Shown here: piece after piece, positions 1 through 6,165 of the stretch
How positions within the stretch are numbered: the first letter of the stretch is position 1
Layout of the letters: every line of letters begins with the position of its first letter
Assembly (NCBI GenBank): GCA_002341805.1
Contig: DDOS01000055.1
Span: 1 to 10,092 of the forward strand
Direction: 5' to 3'
DNA: 10,092 nucleotides
Origin: Aquificaceae bacterium UBA2488
GTDB taxonomy: Bacteria; Aquificota; Aquificia; Aquificales; Aquificaceae
Translations under genes and position numbers: made by a program
Notes under the pieces: model-generated
Database searches by the model: none
Told to the model about the DNA's origin: nothing
Seen by the model: only the letters and a program-made list of their open reading frames with translations

Positions 1-2
1 AG

Positions 3-137
3 AGGAGGGTCTTGAGGGAGATTTCTTACACAATTTTTGGGGAAAGAGCCATAGACCCCCACAAAATCAAAAATCAAGCTTTTAGTATAAAAAAACGGCA
101 ACTTAGAGCCTATGTACGAAGCAAATTTAGTAAATAG
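3..137 (+). CDS. C-terminal end of an unrecognised protein (5' end outside window)
   Basis: An open frame enters from the left edge and runs 44 codons to a TAG at 135-137. The translation is strongly basic towards its end, with the tail LRAYVRSKFSK, and starts around RRVLREISYTIFGERAID. I do not recognise the family. Support for a real gene is that the frame reads as ordinary protein in the same AT-rich, AGA/AGG-using style as the neighbours, and that it stops at the same point as the convergent glycosyltransferase remnant (stop at 127-129), giving a tail-to-tail overlap of about 11 bp. It could also be chance, because 45 codons is short. No function can be given without the upstream sequence. 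Confidence 0.35.
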   Translation, partial: RRVLREISYTIFGERAIDPHKIKNQAFSIKKRQLRAYVRSKFSK

Positions 138-510
138 CCTTTAAAAGAGACCTATACTTATTACAAAACACTTCTTTTGAAAAATCCATAGCGGTTTTTA
201 AAGCATTTTGAGAAAGTTTTTCCCTTAAAGATGCATTCTTATATATATCTATCATAGCTTTTGCCAAAGCATTTTTATCTTTTTTAGGCACTACTACGGC
301 ATTTTCCATATGTCTTGCAAAAGGCACCACATCTGTGGATATCACAGGTTTAGAAAGCCCCATTGCCTCAATTGTAGAAAGAGAAAAGGATTCTCTTATA
401 GAGGATGTGATATAGCAAGAGCAGGCTTTTACATAAGGAAATGGATTTTTCTTAAAACCTAAAAATATAACCTTGTCTTCTAAATCTAAATCTTTATATG
501 TAAGAATAAA
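127..510 (-). pseudogene. Family-4 glycosyltransferase, C-terminal remnant cut by a transposase relic
   Basis: The frame reads through about 127 codons ending in TAA at 127-129. It carries the nucleotide-sugar binding half of a GT-B (GT4, 'group 1') glycosyltransferase: a DKVIFLGF strand, then YVKACSCYITSSIRESFSLS, then STIEAMGLSKPVISTDV. The E-S-F and I-E-A-M-G-x-x-K-P-V-I residues match the conserved E-x7-E donor-site region, followed by a helical tail (SLREKLSQNAL). Full-length family members have roughly 350-400 residues, so the N-terminal acceptor domain and half of the C-terminal domain are missing. A Met at 361-363 would allow a 78-codon ORF, but homology clearly continues upstream of it, so it is not the true start. 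Homology stops near 505-511, where plus-strand transposase sequence begins. Such enzymes add sugars to envelope glycans. This remnant is almost certainly inactive. Confidence 0.72.
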
Positions 511-975
511 AGAGACTCTAAGTACAAAGGTAATAACAGTAGAAGAGAATGGTTTGGTTTTAAGCCCTGTCTCATGACAGATGGGAATGGTTTACCTATA
601 TACTATGAAATAATACCAGCTTCCAAACACAATATAAATTTTTTAAAAACTTCTAAAAGATAATGAAACTATATTCCGTATCTAAAAGATGCTGTTACTG
701 CTGCTGATAAAGTCTTTAGCTCTAAAGCACTTGTGGAGAAATTCAAGAATTCTCATATCTCCTTAGAGCCTATAAAGAAAGGTAAAGTTCATCACAAACA
801 AAAAGAAAGGCAATCTTTCTTGAAGAAGATAAGGAAGAGAATAGAGACTACTTTTAGCAAGCTTTATTGAATGGGTATAGAGAATATAAGAGCTGTATCT
901 ATTGAGGAATTTCTAGCTAAAGTAAACTTTTTCGTTCTTGGTTTAGCTTTCAAGACAGTATTGGGGATAAAATGA
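502..975 (+). pseudogene. DDE transposase remnant (IS982/IS5-like), 5'-truncated with in-frame stops
   Basis: One plus-strand frame carries a recognisable transposase core: REWFGFKPCLMTDGNGLPIY followed by YEIIPASKH, then a second acidic site in AADKVF (Asp codon at 706-708), then RIETTFSKLY with the likely catalytic Glu at 844-846, then a hydrophobic tail (KVNFFVLGLAFKTVLGIK) ending in TGA at 973-975. The order 'W-F-G-F-K / D-G-N-G-L-P / A-D-K / R-x-x-I-E-x-x-F' is typical of DDE transposases of the IS4/IS5/IS982 group. The gene is dead: TAA and TGA lie in frame at 661-666 and another TGA at 868-870, the N-terminus with the first Asp is absent, and the usual Gly after A-D-K is Val. No terminal inverted repeat was recognised at either side. 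The element probably inserted in, or recombined with, the glycosyltransferase gene to its left. Confidence 0.72.
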
Positions 976-1077
976 AATTTTAAATCGGAAATTAGGGTTT
1001 ATAAATTATCTAAAAATAAATAAAGATATTTAGAAGGTAAAGGTGATGAATTGATATTAAAAGACTTATAGTTTGCC
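976..1077. other. Short AT-rich spacer, no gene seen
   Basis: About 100 bp lie between the transposase remnant and the end of tatC. It has stops in all frames and may be the non-coding 3' end of the insertion element. A weak AT-only self-complementary stretch (TATCT...AGATA on the minus strand, around 1005-1030) is too poor in GC to call a terminator for the tat operon. Confidence 0.4.
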
Positions 1078-1830
1078 TTACACTTTTTGTATAGTAGTTT
1101 GTTTTGCTTTTGGCTTTTCAGCAAATCTACCTACAAAAATAGAAATTTCATATAATAAAAGTAGTGGTAAAGCCATTAAAATTTGAGTGGATACATCAGG
1201 GGCTATGATGGCACCCACTGTAAAAGCTATTATCACAAAGTATTTTCTAAAGGATTTTAATTGCTTGTCTGTGATAATACCAGCTCTTTGAAGCATAAAT
1301 AAAAATATAGGCATCTCAAAGGCAATACCAAAACCGAGAAGCATTTTAAGTAAAAAGTTTATATAAAGCTCGGCGGATAACATAGGCTTAGCCCTTAGTT
1401 GACTAAACCCTATACCTATTAAAAACTTTAGCGCCATAGGAAGCACTACAAAATAAGCAAATACCGCTCCAAGTATAAACAATAAAAGCGAGAAAAACAC
1501 CAATGGAAATACGAGTTTTTTCTCCTCTGGGTAAAGGGCTGGTTCCACAAATCTCCATATTTGATAGAGTATTACAGGTATAGACAAGATAATACCCACT
1601 ATCACCGATATCTCCATCATGATATAAAGTGGTTCTGTAGGAGAGAGAGTAATAAGTTTCATACCAGGATAATGTATATCTATAGGGTATTTTAAAATCT
1701 CAAAAATATACCTTGCATAAAAAAAGCTAATGGTGGTAAATATAAGTATGGATATTAAAGATTTAATTATTCTCTGTCTTAGTTCCTGAAGGTGCTCCAT
1801 CAGTGGAGCTTTGGGAAGTTCCTTCTCCAT
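1078..1830 (-). CDS. tatC: Twin-arginine translocase subunit TatC
   Basis: TatC is the polytopic inner-membrane receptor of the Tat pathway. It binds the twin-arginine signal peptide of folded, often cofactor-containing, proteins and recruits TatA/TatB. The predicted protein has 250 residues and six hydrophobic segments, the usual family size. Seen in the sequence (numbered from the chosen start): the N-terminal cytoplasmic motif HLQELRQR at 13-20; the first-loop signature RFVEPALYPEEKK, whose Phe94 and Glu103 fall at the same numbers as the signal-peptide-binding residues of E. coli TatC; the GFGIAFEMP segment with the conserved membrane Glu at 172; and the late motif GAIIAPDVSTQ. An ATG ten codons further upstream is in frame, but the ATG at 1828-1830 has a strong Shine-Dalgarno (AAGGAGAT, 1836-1843) 5 nt before it, so I use that one. 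It overlaps the end of the tatB-like gene by 68 bp and is last in the operon. Confidence 0.95.
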   Translation of the reverse strand: MEKELPKAPLMEHLQELRQRIIKSLISILIFTTISFFYARYIFEILKYPIDIHYPGMKLITLSPTEPLYIMMEISVIVGIILSIPVILYQIWRFVEPALYPEEKKLVFPLVFFSLLLFILGAVFAYFVVLPMALKFLIGIGFSQLRAKPMLSAELYINFLLKMLLGFGIAFEMPIFLFMLQRAGIITDKQLKSFRKYFVIIAFTVGAIIAPDVSTQILMALPLLLLYEISIFVGRFAEKPKAKQTTIQKV

Positions 1831-2035
1831 CTGCAATCTCCTTAGACTGTTCTTTTTCAAGCTCTAAGACTTTTTTGTTCACATTTTCTATATAAGCTTG
1901 CATTTTAATCTCGTCTATAAACTCTCTGGCTTTTCTGCCAAACTCTCCAAGCTTGGTGGCCACTTCCATCATCTTCTCTGGCCCAAGCACAATATACGCT
2001 ATCACAAGGATTATAATAACCTGTCCTAAATCCAT
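1763..2035 (-). CDS. tatB: TatA/TatB-family protein, TatB-like
   Basis: This is a single-span partner of TatC in twin-arginine export. The 90-residue product has a short N-terminal membrane helix (about residues 3-17), then L-G-P-E at 17-20, then an amphipathic helix (EKMMEVATKLGEFGRKAREF) and a long charged, later Ser/Thr/Gly-rich tail likely to be cytoplasmic and disordered. The Gly-Pro-Glu hinge is characteristic of TatB ('G-P-E-R-L-P') rather than of TatA ('F-G'), so TatB-like is preferred. In lineages with one bifunctional TatA the label would be tatA, and no second tatA-type gene lies in this window. The ATG is at 2033-2035, 10 bp inside the end of the prepilin peptidase gene, with GAGAAG a few bases upstream. 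Its tail codons overlap the first 68 bp of tatC in another frame. Confidence 0.87.
   Translation of the reverse strand: MDLGQVIIILVIAYIVLGPEKMMEVATKLGEFGRKAREFIDEIKMQAYIENVNKKVLELEKEQSKEIADGEGTSQSSTDGAPSGTKTENN
1836..1843 (-). promoter_or_regulatory. Ribosome binding site that sets the tatC start
   Basis: On the minus strand this reads AAGGAGAT, 5 nt before the ATG at 1828-1830. It is a near-perfect anti-16S match, and it lies inside the tatB-like coding sequence. It decides between three in-frame tatC starts (1860, 1830, 1800). Confidence 0.75.
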
Positions 2036-2823
2036 AGCATCTTCTCTAAAATATTTCCACTAAACATATATAATATAGCACCTATGGATAAAAATGGTCC
2101 AAAAGGTATATAAAATTGCATGTTTTTATTTTTAACAATCATAGGTATTGCCACTAAAAGCCCTAAAACAGAACCTATAAACATAGCCCCAAGCACCATA
2201 AAACCTCCGCCATATGCCCCTATCATAGCAAGAAGCTTTATATCACCTATACCAAGTCCTTCCATTTTTCTCACCTTAAAATATATAAAATATATAACGC
2301 TTGGTAAAATACCACCTGTTAAAACACCTATCATAGATTCTTTTATATTCACAAACCCATAAGAAGTAAGTGAAAAAAGAATCCCTATTATAAGCCCACC
2401 GTAGTTAAAACTATCTAAAAGTATAAACCAATCTAGGTCTATAAAAGACTGAACTATCAATATAGATCCAAAGATAATAGCTTCAGTAGTTTTTACCAAA
2501 AGCCCAATATCTAAGAATATGGTATTTTGGCTTTTAAGATAAAAAAAATAAACACACAAAGCAAAATATAGACCTGTCAGAAGCTCCACCAATGGATATC
2601 GCCAAGATATGGGACTTTTACAAGCACTACACTTACCCCTTAAAAATATATAAGATAAAATAGGAACATTCTCATAGGGTTTTATCTTATGACCACAGTG
2701 AGGGCATGAAGAGTTTGGAAATACCACAGAGATATCTCTTGGTAATCTATATATAAGTACATTAAAAAGGCTTCCGAATATTGTGCCTAATATAAAAGAG
2801 ATTATTAAGATAGTTATTTTCAT
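2026..2823 (-). CDS. pilD: Type IV prepilin peptidase / N-methyltransferase (PilD/GspO family)
   Basis: This is an inner-membrane aspartic protease (MEROPS A24) that cuts the leader of type IV pilins or type II secretion pseudopilins on the cytoplasmic face and methylates the new N-terminus. The 265-residue protein begins with a membrane helix followed by G-S-L-F-N-V-L-I-Y-R-L-P (17-28). Next comes the cytoplasmic zinc-binding loop with two C-x-x-C pairs (Cys40/43 and Cys65/68) and SWRYPLVELLTG (73-84), which mark the bifunctional methylating form. The first catalytic Asp sits in SFIDLD (Asp129 or nearby Asp131) and the second in GIGDIKLL (Asp194). About eight membrane spans follow the family pattern. 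The ATG overlaps the secD stop as ATGA. There is no clear Shine-Dalgarno, so translation is probably coupled to secD. No pilin or secretion-system gene is nearby, so the substrates must be encoded elsewhere. Confidence 0.93.
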   Translation of the reverse strand: MKITILIISFILGTIFGSLFNVLIYRLPRDISVVFPNSSCPHCGHKIKPYENVPILSYIFLRGKCSACKSPISWRYPLVELLTGLYFALCVYFFYLKSQNTIFLDIGLLVKTTEAIIFGSILIVQSFIDLDWFILLDSFNYGGLIIGILFSLTSYGFVNIKESMIGVLTGGILPSVIYFIYFKVRKMEGLGIGDIKLLAMIGAYGGGFMVLGAMFIGSVLGLLVAIPMIVKNKNMQFYIPFGPFLSIGAILYMFSGNILEKMLWI

Positions 2824-4322
2824 ATTTTAAAAGCTTTTAGTTTGATAAGAATATCAAGCATCACCTTAGAATAATATACATTTGATAAGAATGAAGCTAT
2901 GGTGCCTATGGTAAGGGTAGTGGCAAAACCCTTCACGGGCCCTGAGCTAAATTGAAACAATATTAAAGCTGCCACCAGAAGAGTGGCGTGTGTATCATAA
3001 ACCGCACTCAAAACCCTCTTATATCCATACTCTATGGCTTTTCTTATGGTATTGCCCCGCTGTATCTCTTCTTTTATACGTTCAAAGATAAGCACATTTG
3101 AGTCCACTGCAATACCCATGTTTAAGATAATACCCGCAATACCAGGTAAGGTAAGAGTAGCTCCCAATAAAACAAGTCCTGCCCAGAGCAAAAGTCCATT
3201 CATTATAATAGCCAATGTGGCGGTAAATCCTGAAGTTTTGTATCTTAAAAGCATCAAAACCACCACAAACAAGAAAGAAGCTATACCCGCATAAGTAGCT
3301 TGTTTTATAGAGGCTTTACCAAGAGTTGGCCCTACCACAGAGTCCTGAAGTATACTTATAGTGGTAGGAAGAGCTCCTGCTCTTAAGATAGCTGCTAAAT
3401 CTCTCACTTGCTCTGGGGTGAAATTGCCTGTTATCTGCCCTTGGTCTGCTATACGTGAGCGTATTACTGGAGCAGACATCACCCTGTTGTCTAATACTAT
3501 ACCAAGCCTTGTGCCTATGTGATGCTCTGTATAATTTCCAAAAATCTCCGCTCCTTTTGAGTTTAGCTCAAAAGACACTGCAGGGTTATTAAAACTATCT
3601 GTACTTTCATAAGCGGTTTGTAAATCAGCCCCAGTGATGATGGGTTTTTTCTTAACTATATACCAATTATGCCCACTTTTGGAAGGTAGGATCTTCTCAT
3701 CTGATTTTAACTTGGCTTCGAGAGCGCTTTTATCTGGGGATTCATCTAACACTTCCATTAGTTCAAGCTGAGCGGTTTTTCCAAGGACTTTCTCAGCTCT
3801 TTCTAAATCCATAACCCCGGGAAGTTCCACCATTACCTTATCAGACCCAAGCCTTGTAATAACGGGCTGGACTACTCCAAGCTGGTCCACTCTTCTTCTT
3901 AAAACTTCCACCGTTTGAGTGATGACATTTTTCTTTATTTGATTTAGATATACGTCGCTAAATTTAACCACCATCTTACCCTGCCCTTTAGTATTTATAC
4001 TTATTCTATTGGCATAATATTTTTTTAAAAGCTTGTAAACCTTATTATAATCATTTGGGTTTATGAGGTCTATCTCTATGCCGTTTAAAGATGGGCTTAC
4101 TCCTAAGGTGCTTATGTTGTTTTTAAGAAGAAGCTTTGATATGTCAGAAGCTGTATTCTCGTATTCTTCTTTTATAACCTTATTTATATCGGGAGCCAAA
4201 ACCATACTTATACCACCTTTTAAGTCAAGCCCCAAGTTTACTGGTTTAAATATTACCACCAATATAGAGCCTATTACTATAAAAAGTCCAATAAGTATAT
4301 TTACAAAGATATTTTTTGGCAT
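2820..4322 (-). CDS. secD: Protein translocase subunit SecD
   Basis: SecD is an RND-superfamily membrane protein that, with SecF, uses the proton gradient to pull polypeptides through SecYEG from the periplasmic side. The 500-residue length is normal for a SecD not fused to SecF. Seen: N-terminal membrane helix (about 8-25); GLDLKGG at 31-37 opening the periplasmic region; a large periplasmic P1 domain (about 40-335) including RRRVDQLGV and AAILRAGALPT (310-320); then five membrane helices carrying the proton-path motif GIAVDSNVLIFERIKEEI (403-420), with the functional Asp at 407, and YDTHATLLVAALILF (442-456). SD AAGGA lies 5 nt before the ATG and contains the hpf end. secF is normally the next gene, but the prepilin peptidase follows instead, and nothing in this window resembles secF. 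Confidence 0.96.
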   Translation of the reverse strand: MPKNIFVNILIGLFIVIGSILVVIFKPVNLGLDLKGGISMVLAPDINKVIKEEYENTASDISKLLLKNNISTLGVSPSLNGIEIDLINPNDYNKVYKLLKKYYANRISINTKGQGKMVVKFSDVYLNQIKKNVITQTVEVLRRRVDQLGVVQPVITRLGSDKVMVELPGVMDLERAEKVLGKTAQLELMEVLDESPDKSALEAKLKSDEKILPSKSGHNWYIVKKKPIITGADLQTAYESTDSFNNPAVSFELNSKGAEIFGNYTEHHIGTRLGIVLDNRVMSAPVIRSRIADQGQITGNFTPEQVRDLAAILRAGALPTTISILQDSVVGPTLGKASIKQATYAGIASFLFVVVLMLLRYKTSGFTATLAIIMNGLLLWAGLVLLGATLTLPGIAGIILNMGIAVDSNVLIFERIKEEIQRGNTIRKAIEYGYKRVLSAVYDTHATLLVAALILFQFSSGPVKGFATTLTIGTIASFLSNVYYSKVMLDILIKLKAFKI

Positions 4323-4323
4323 A

Positions 4324-4908
4324 TTATTCCTTACAGTTTAAATCTATGACACCAAACTGATTGCCTCTTTTCCTATAAACAATTTTTATCTTAGAAGTTT
4401 CTATATCAAAAAATGGCATGAATACCATGTGATTTTCCACAAGCTCTAAGATGGCATCTTCTACGCTCATAGGTTTATCCATCACAAACTCTTCTTCTAC
4501 AATAAAAGGCTTTATCTCTTCTTCATGTTCTATGTTTTGCTCTTCTATGGTTTCACGACTTTTACGACGATGCTCTAACCTCCTTTCTTTCAATTTGAGA
4601 AGTTGTCTTTCCACTTCATCCATTACTTTATCTATGGCTGCATAAAGATCTCTATCCTCTTCCCAAGCATGAACTGTACCACCTCCTGAACTTTTTAGAT
4701 ATATATCTATATCCACCCTAAACATAGAGGTTTTATTGGCATTTTTCTCAGCAGGCTTTGCCCTTGAACTCGTTAAGGTTATAACCACCTCTGTTTGGTC
4801 TTCTCCGGTTTCTTTTAAAAGCCTCTTAAATCTGTTTAGCTTTGACTCCGCGAAGGATTTAATCTGCTCTGTAACCTCTAAGTGCTTGCCAATAAACTCA
4901 ATTTGCAT
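4324..4908 (-). CDS. hpf: Ribosome hibernation promoting factor, long form (HPF/RaiA family)
   Basis: HPF binds the 30S decoding centre in starved or stationary cells and silences ribosomes. The long form also dimerises 70S particles into 100S through its C-terminal domain. The 194-residue product has the N-terminal ribosome-binding domain (about 1-110: MQIEFIGKHLEVTEQI, later VHAWEEDRDLYAAIDKVMD and a basic helix RQLLKLKERRLEHRRK), an acidic linker (about 118-142) and the C-terminal dimerisation domain (KPMSVEDAILELVEN, then IKIVYRKRGNQFGVIDL, about 145-190). I chose the ATG at 4906-4908 because AGGAGGT (4913-4919) precedes it by 4 nt and it matches the family N-terminus. An in-frame ATG 12 codons upstream would add a leader absent from the family. 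The stop is 1 nt from secD on one side, and the tonB-like stop is 1 nt from its start on the other. Confidence 0.94.
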   Translation of the reverse strand: MQIEFIGKHLEVTEQIKSFAESKLNRFKRLLKETGEDQTEVVITLTSSRAKPAEKNANKTSMFRVDIDIYLKSSGGGTVHAWEEDRDLYAAIDKVMDEVERQLLKLKERRLEHRRKSRETIEEQNIEHEEEIKPFIVEEEFVMDKPMSVEDAILELVENHMVFMPFFDIETSKIKIVYRKRGNQFGVIDLNCKE

Positions 4909-4909
4909 A

Positions 4910-5662
4910 CTAACCTCCTCTAAAATTAATAGTAATAGTACCACTTTCCACAGGACCGTTTATAGGTTCAAACCTAAAACGCCTTACATAGTTTATCACT
5001 TCTCTATCCACAAATGCAACTCCACTTCTTCTTAAGATAATAACCCTCGTTACATAACCAGAAGGTGATACATATATTCTCAAAAGCACAGGAGCTGGAA
5101 ACTCTCCCGCTCTTATAACAGGTGCTGGTGGCATGTATAAGATCTTCCTTGAGCCTTCCCTTAAATACGAACCTTTTGAACTTATGGTAGCGCTTATATT
5201 ACCCACTTGTTTTATGGCACCTTCTATATCTGTTTGAGCTTGCCTTCTTTGGGCTTCTATTTGCTTTTCTAAAGAAGATAATACGCTAACATTTTTTGGT
5301 GGGTTTTGAGGAGGATGTTTTACCACTGGTATTTTCACATCGCCTTTTTTAAATACTTGTTTTTCTGTTAAAGCGCTTGTTTCCAGATGCTTATTTACAC
5401 CCCTTGATGGTTTGTAGCCTTTTATAGGAGATAATGGTTTTGAAAAGGACTCTGAAGTATGGAGCTTTTGAAGTTTTAACGGTTTTGGGGGAGGTGGAAC
5501 TTCTTCTGGTGGATTTATAAGCTGTACATTCACCGCTTGCTGATACTCACTTTGAAGTGGTCTCATGGTAAAGAGCATCGAAAGCCCCGAAAACAAAAAT
5601 ATATTAATAAGAAGCGACACCAAAAAAAACGGTGCTTCTTCCAAATCCTGCTTTAAGTTCAT
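4910..5662 (-). CDS. tonB: TonB-family energy transducer
   Basis: TonB proteins pass inner-membrane proton-motive energy (through ExbB/ExbD) to outer-membrane receptors. The 250-residue product has the full architecture: a short cytoplasmic N-terminus, one membrane helix (about 11-31), a Pro-rich periplasmic spacer (VPPPPKP at 55-61 and HPPQNPPK at 116-123), a charged, probably helical section (about 127-150), and the C-terminal TonB domain (about 178-248) with VLLRIYVSPSGYVTRVIILRR-type strand, VDREVINYVRRFRFEPIN, and a final TINF strand. The start is at 5660-5662, because a stop lies in frame two codons upstream. There is no Shine-Dalgarno, and TATAAT sits 5 nt before the ATG, suggesting a leaderless mRNA. 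The gene is first in the operon. No exbB/exbD or receptor gene is in view, so the partner system is unknown, and a related role (for example a TolA-like protein) cannot be excluded. Confidence 0.88.
   Translation of the reverse strand: MNLKQDLEEAPFFLVSLLINIFLFSGLSMLFTMRPLQSEYQQAVNVQLINPPEEVPPPPKPLKLQKLHTSESFSKPLSPIKGYKPSRGVNKHLETSALTEKQVFKKGDVKIPVVKHPPQNPPKNVSVLSSLEKQIEAQRRQAQTDIEGAIKQVGNISATISSKGSYLREGSRKILYMPPAPVIRAGEFPAPVLLRIYVSPSGYVTRVIILRRSGVAFVDREVINYVRRFRFEPINGPVESGTITINFRGG
4913..4919 (-). promoter_or_regulatory. Ribosome binding site for hpf inside the tonB tail
   Basis: The minus strand reads AGGAGGT 4 nt before the hpf ATG. The same bases encode the last Gly-Gly of the TonB-like protein. 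It fixes the hpf start at 4908 rather than the in-frame ATG at 4944. Confidence 0.75.
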
Positions 5663-5775
5663 AATATATTATATTATCATATCTTAACGCTTAATTTCAT
5701 AAAATGCTACACATACCCCTATTTAACTACATCTAAGTTAAGTTCGCCATGATAAATCATTGCCTTTGCCTAAAA
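5663..5775. other. Upstream region of the export operon with a small palindrome
   Basis: There are no ORFs. It holds the candidate promoter and, at 5749-5760, the imperfect dyad ATGATAAATCAT, about 87 bp before the tonB-like start. It could be an operator or simply chance. Confidence 0.3.
5668..5696 (-). promoter_or_regulatory. Candidate promoter for the tonB-hpf-secD-pilD-tatB-tatC operon
   Basis: On the minus strand a perfect -10 hexamer TATAAT (5668-5673) lies 5 nt before the tonB-like ATG. Its expected transcription start would fall on or next to the ATG. The -35 region is poor (AATTAA at 17-nt spacing, ATTAAG at 16). The area is so AT-rich that a chance match is possible. Confidence 0.35.
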
Positions 5776-6160
5776 TTACCCTCTTACACTGAACCATTTT
5801 CTATAAGTGCGTTCTCCAGGAACTAACTCCAAAGATAGGTCAAGCACATCAGATATTTCTTGAGTTTTTAGTATAAGCTTCTTATACCACCTCTTATTCC
5901 CTTTTGCTCACCGTTAAATAATATGTGTTCTTCTATAGATTCTAAAAGTGGCATATACTTTACCTACTTTTTGAGTTCTTCCATAAATGACTCAGGGTCT
6001 TCTATTAAATTAGGCCCTAAGCTAATGTTAATATTTTTACAAAGAAGTCTTTTTGCGCCTTTGTTATACCAATCTTATTTGAAGATTAGTATGGCTTAAA
6101 CTTTTCCAAACCAAAATTCTGTAGCTATGATAAAATCTCTTAATGATAACTTGGAGTAGG
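5776..6160 (-). pseudogene. Heavily decayed coding relic of unknown family
   Basis: Read on the minus strand, pieces in different frames look like protein but are broken repeatedly. From the 5' side these are ITKAQKDFFVK, then SLGPNLIEDPESFMEELKK with a stop at 5964-5966, then YMPLLESIEEHILFNGEQKG, then after a frame change LILKTQEISDVLDLSLELV, ending at TAA 5776-5778. The charged 'EQKGI...G-I...LILK' layout resembles C-terminal tails of Rpn/YhgA-like nucleases and related hypothetical proteins, but this is weak. No intact ORF remains, and positions nearer 6160 are barely readable. It lies back-to-back with the broken nuclease gene at 6166. Confidence 0.4.
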
Positions 6161-6165
6161 GCTTC

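Noticed and set aside
127..363. A free-standing 78-codon minus-strand gene starting at the ATG at 361-363
   Set aside because: Glycosyltransferase similarity continues in frame for about 49 codons upstream of that ATG, so this is the end of a truncated gene, not a small gene.
976..1077. Terminator for the tat operon in the AT-rich spacer
   Set aside because: Only a 5-bp A/T-dominated stem with a large loop is present, no better than chance in such AT-rich DNA.
1831..1860. A longer tatC start at 1860
   Set aside because: The ATG at 1830 has AAGGAGAT at ideal spacing and gives residue numbering that matches E. coli TatC.
2120..2362. Plus-strand ORFs lying inside pilD, secD, hpf, tonB and nrdA
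   Set aside because: They are antisense shadows of conserved proteins, with odd composition (Ser/Ile/Pro-rich) and no ribosome sites.
4910..4944. A longer hpf start at 4944
   Set aside because: It would add 12 residues absent from the family, while AGGAGGT sits 4 nt before the ATG at 4908, where the family N-terminus begins.
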